A stretch of DNA of 64,000 bases from the NCBI RefSeq assembly GCF_900547205.1, contig NZ_URFY01000010.1, forward strand, positions 45,829 through 109,828, written 5' to 3'. The notes beneath the pieces are model-generated. The model did no database searches and was not told the origin of the DNA. It saw only the letters and a program-made list of their open reading frames with translations. Shown piece after piece: positions 63,829 to 64,000 of this stretch. The DNA comes from an uncultured Bacteroides sp. Its GTDB lineage: Bacteria; Bacteroidota; Bacteroidia; Bacteroidales; Bacteroidaceae. The translations under genes were made by a program, and so were the position numbers. The first letter of the stretch is position 1. Each line of letters begins with the position of its first letter.

Positions 63829-63871
63829 ACTTTTAATTTGCTTTAAACGTTTAATATATAATTGTCGTCGG

Positions 63872-63879
63872 CAAATATA
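63872..63879 (-). promoter_or_regulatory. Promoter of the Cys-rich lipoprotein
   Basis: TATATTTG on the minus strand, about 43 bp before the ATG. Confidence 0.55.
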
Positions 63880-63910
63880 AGACATTTTTCCCAGACTACC
63901 AAAACAAGAA

Positions 63911-63940
63911 AGCCCCTCCAGTATTTCTACTGAAGGGGCT
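63911..63940 (-). terminator. rRNA operon terminator
   Basis: AGCCCCTTCAGTA and TACTGGAGGGGCT pair over 13 bp with one mismatch about 10 bp past the 5S end on the minus strand, followed by T-rich TTTCTTGTTTT. Confidence 0.8.
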
Positions 63941-63950
63941 TCTACAAAAA

Positions 63951-64000
63951 CGGCGGCTACCTACTCTCCCACTGTTACGCAGTACCATCGGCGTGACGAG
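63951..64000 (-). rRNA. rrf: 5S rRNA, 3' end (partial)
   Basis: The minus strand reads CGCCGATGGTACTGCGTAAC, then AGTGGGAGAGTAGGTAGCCGCCG, the typical 3' third of bacterial 5S rRNA. The 5' part lies beyond the right edge. The preceding 16S and 23S genes would also be outside the window. Confidence 0.9.

Noticed and set aside
1..64000. CRISPR arrays, insertion sequences, prophage, tRNA genes
   Set aside because: No regularly spaced repeat-spacer array, no transposase or integrase reading frame, and no cloverleaf-like segment was recognised. The 22-bp repeat has no spacers and does not qualify as CRISPR.

Overview
The window is chromosomal DNA from a gut Bacteroides or a very close relative (Bacteroidales). 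The evidence is a SusD/SusC-type polysaccharide locus, tandem serine-type sulfatases, an Mfa1/Mfa2-type fimbrial operon, DUF4290 and DUF3868 family proteins, and meso-diaminopimelate dehydrogenase. Many genes also have the Bacteroidetes promoter signature (TTTG, about 19 nt, TAnnTTTG) just upstream, and Shine-Dalgarno sequences are rare. No insertion sequence, prophage, integrase, CRISPR array or tRNA was found. The right edge enters the 3' end of a 5S rRNA on the minus strand, so an rRNA operon lies just outside.

Layout, left to right. 0-4.6 kb: an M24 aminopeptidase and two sulfatases. 4.6-10 kb: CCA-adding enzyme, a lipoprotein, a ruvA-hypothetical-43 aa basic protein operon and ddh. 10-16.2 kb: a decayed polysaccharide utilisation locus with an intact GH89 alpha-N-acetylglucosaminidase and SusD, but a susC lacking its 5' part and frameshifted. 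16.2-23.3 kb: hemolysin-III protein, rpiA, a regulatory RNA-rich stretch (two candidate small RNAs, a cluster of palindromes, a cobalamin riboswitch), nrdDG and an MFS exporter. 23.3-30.3 kb: a minus-strand housekeeping cluster (tsaB, DUF4290, murA, rimM, M23 peptidase, dxr, rseP). 30.6-39.3 kb: a six-gene fimbrial operon. 39.3-46.3 kb: yicC-gmk-nadD, menA, rfbAB and two phosphoesterases. 46.4-54.1 kb: ppk and a Pit transporter with a PhoU-like tail, a eukaryotic-type hexokinase, a TPR protein and cysK. 54.2-56.9 kb: an LTA-synthase-like protein and a PAP2 phosphatase (possible LpxF). 57-63.4 kb: leuA-leuC-leuD-citramalate-synthase-like-leuB, preceded by a transcription attenuator with an Ile/Leu-rich leader peptide. 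63.5-64 kb: a Cys-rich lipoprotein and the rRNA terminator.

The most interesting signals are regulatory. They are: a complete leader-peptide attenuator for the branched-chain amino acid operon; two promoter-plus-terminator units that look like independent small RNAs; a B12 riboswitch over the B12-independent ribonucleotide reductase; a set of intergenic hairpins sharing an AGGCACG-type core; an exactly 22-bp periodic repeat; and divergent promoters built as inverted repeats. On the protein side, MurA carries Asp in place of the fosfomycin-target Cys. All calls come from reading the sequence; no database search was run.
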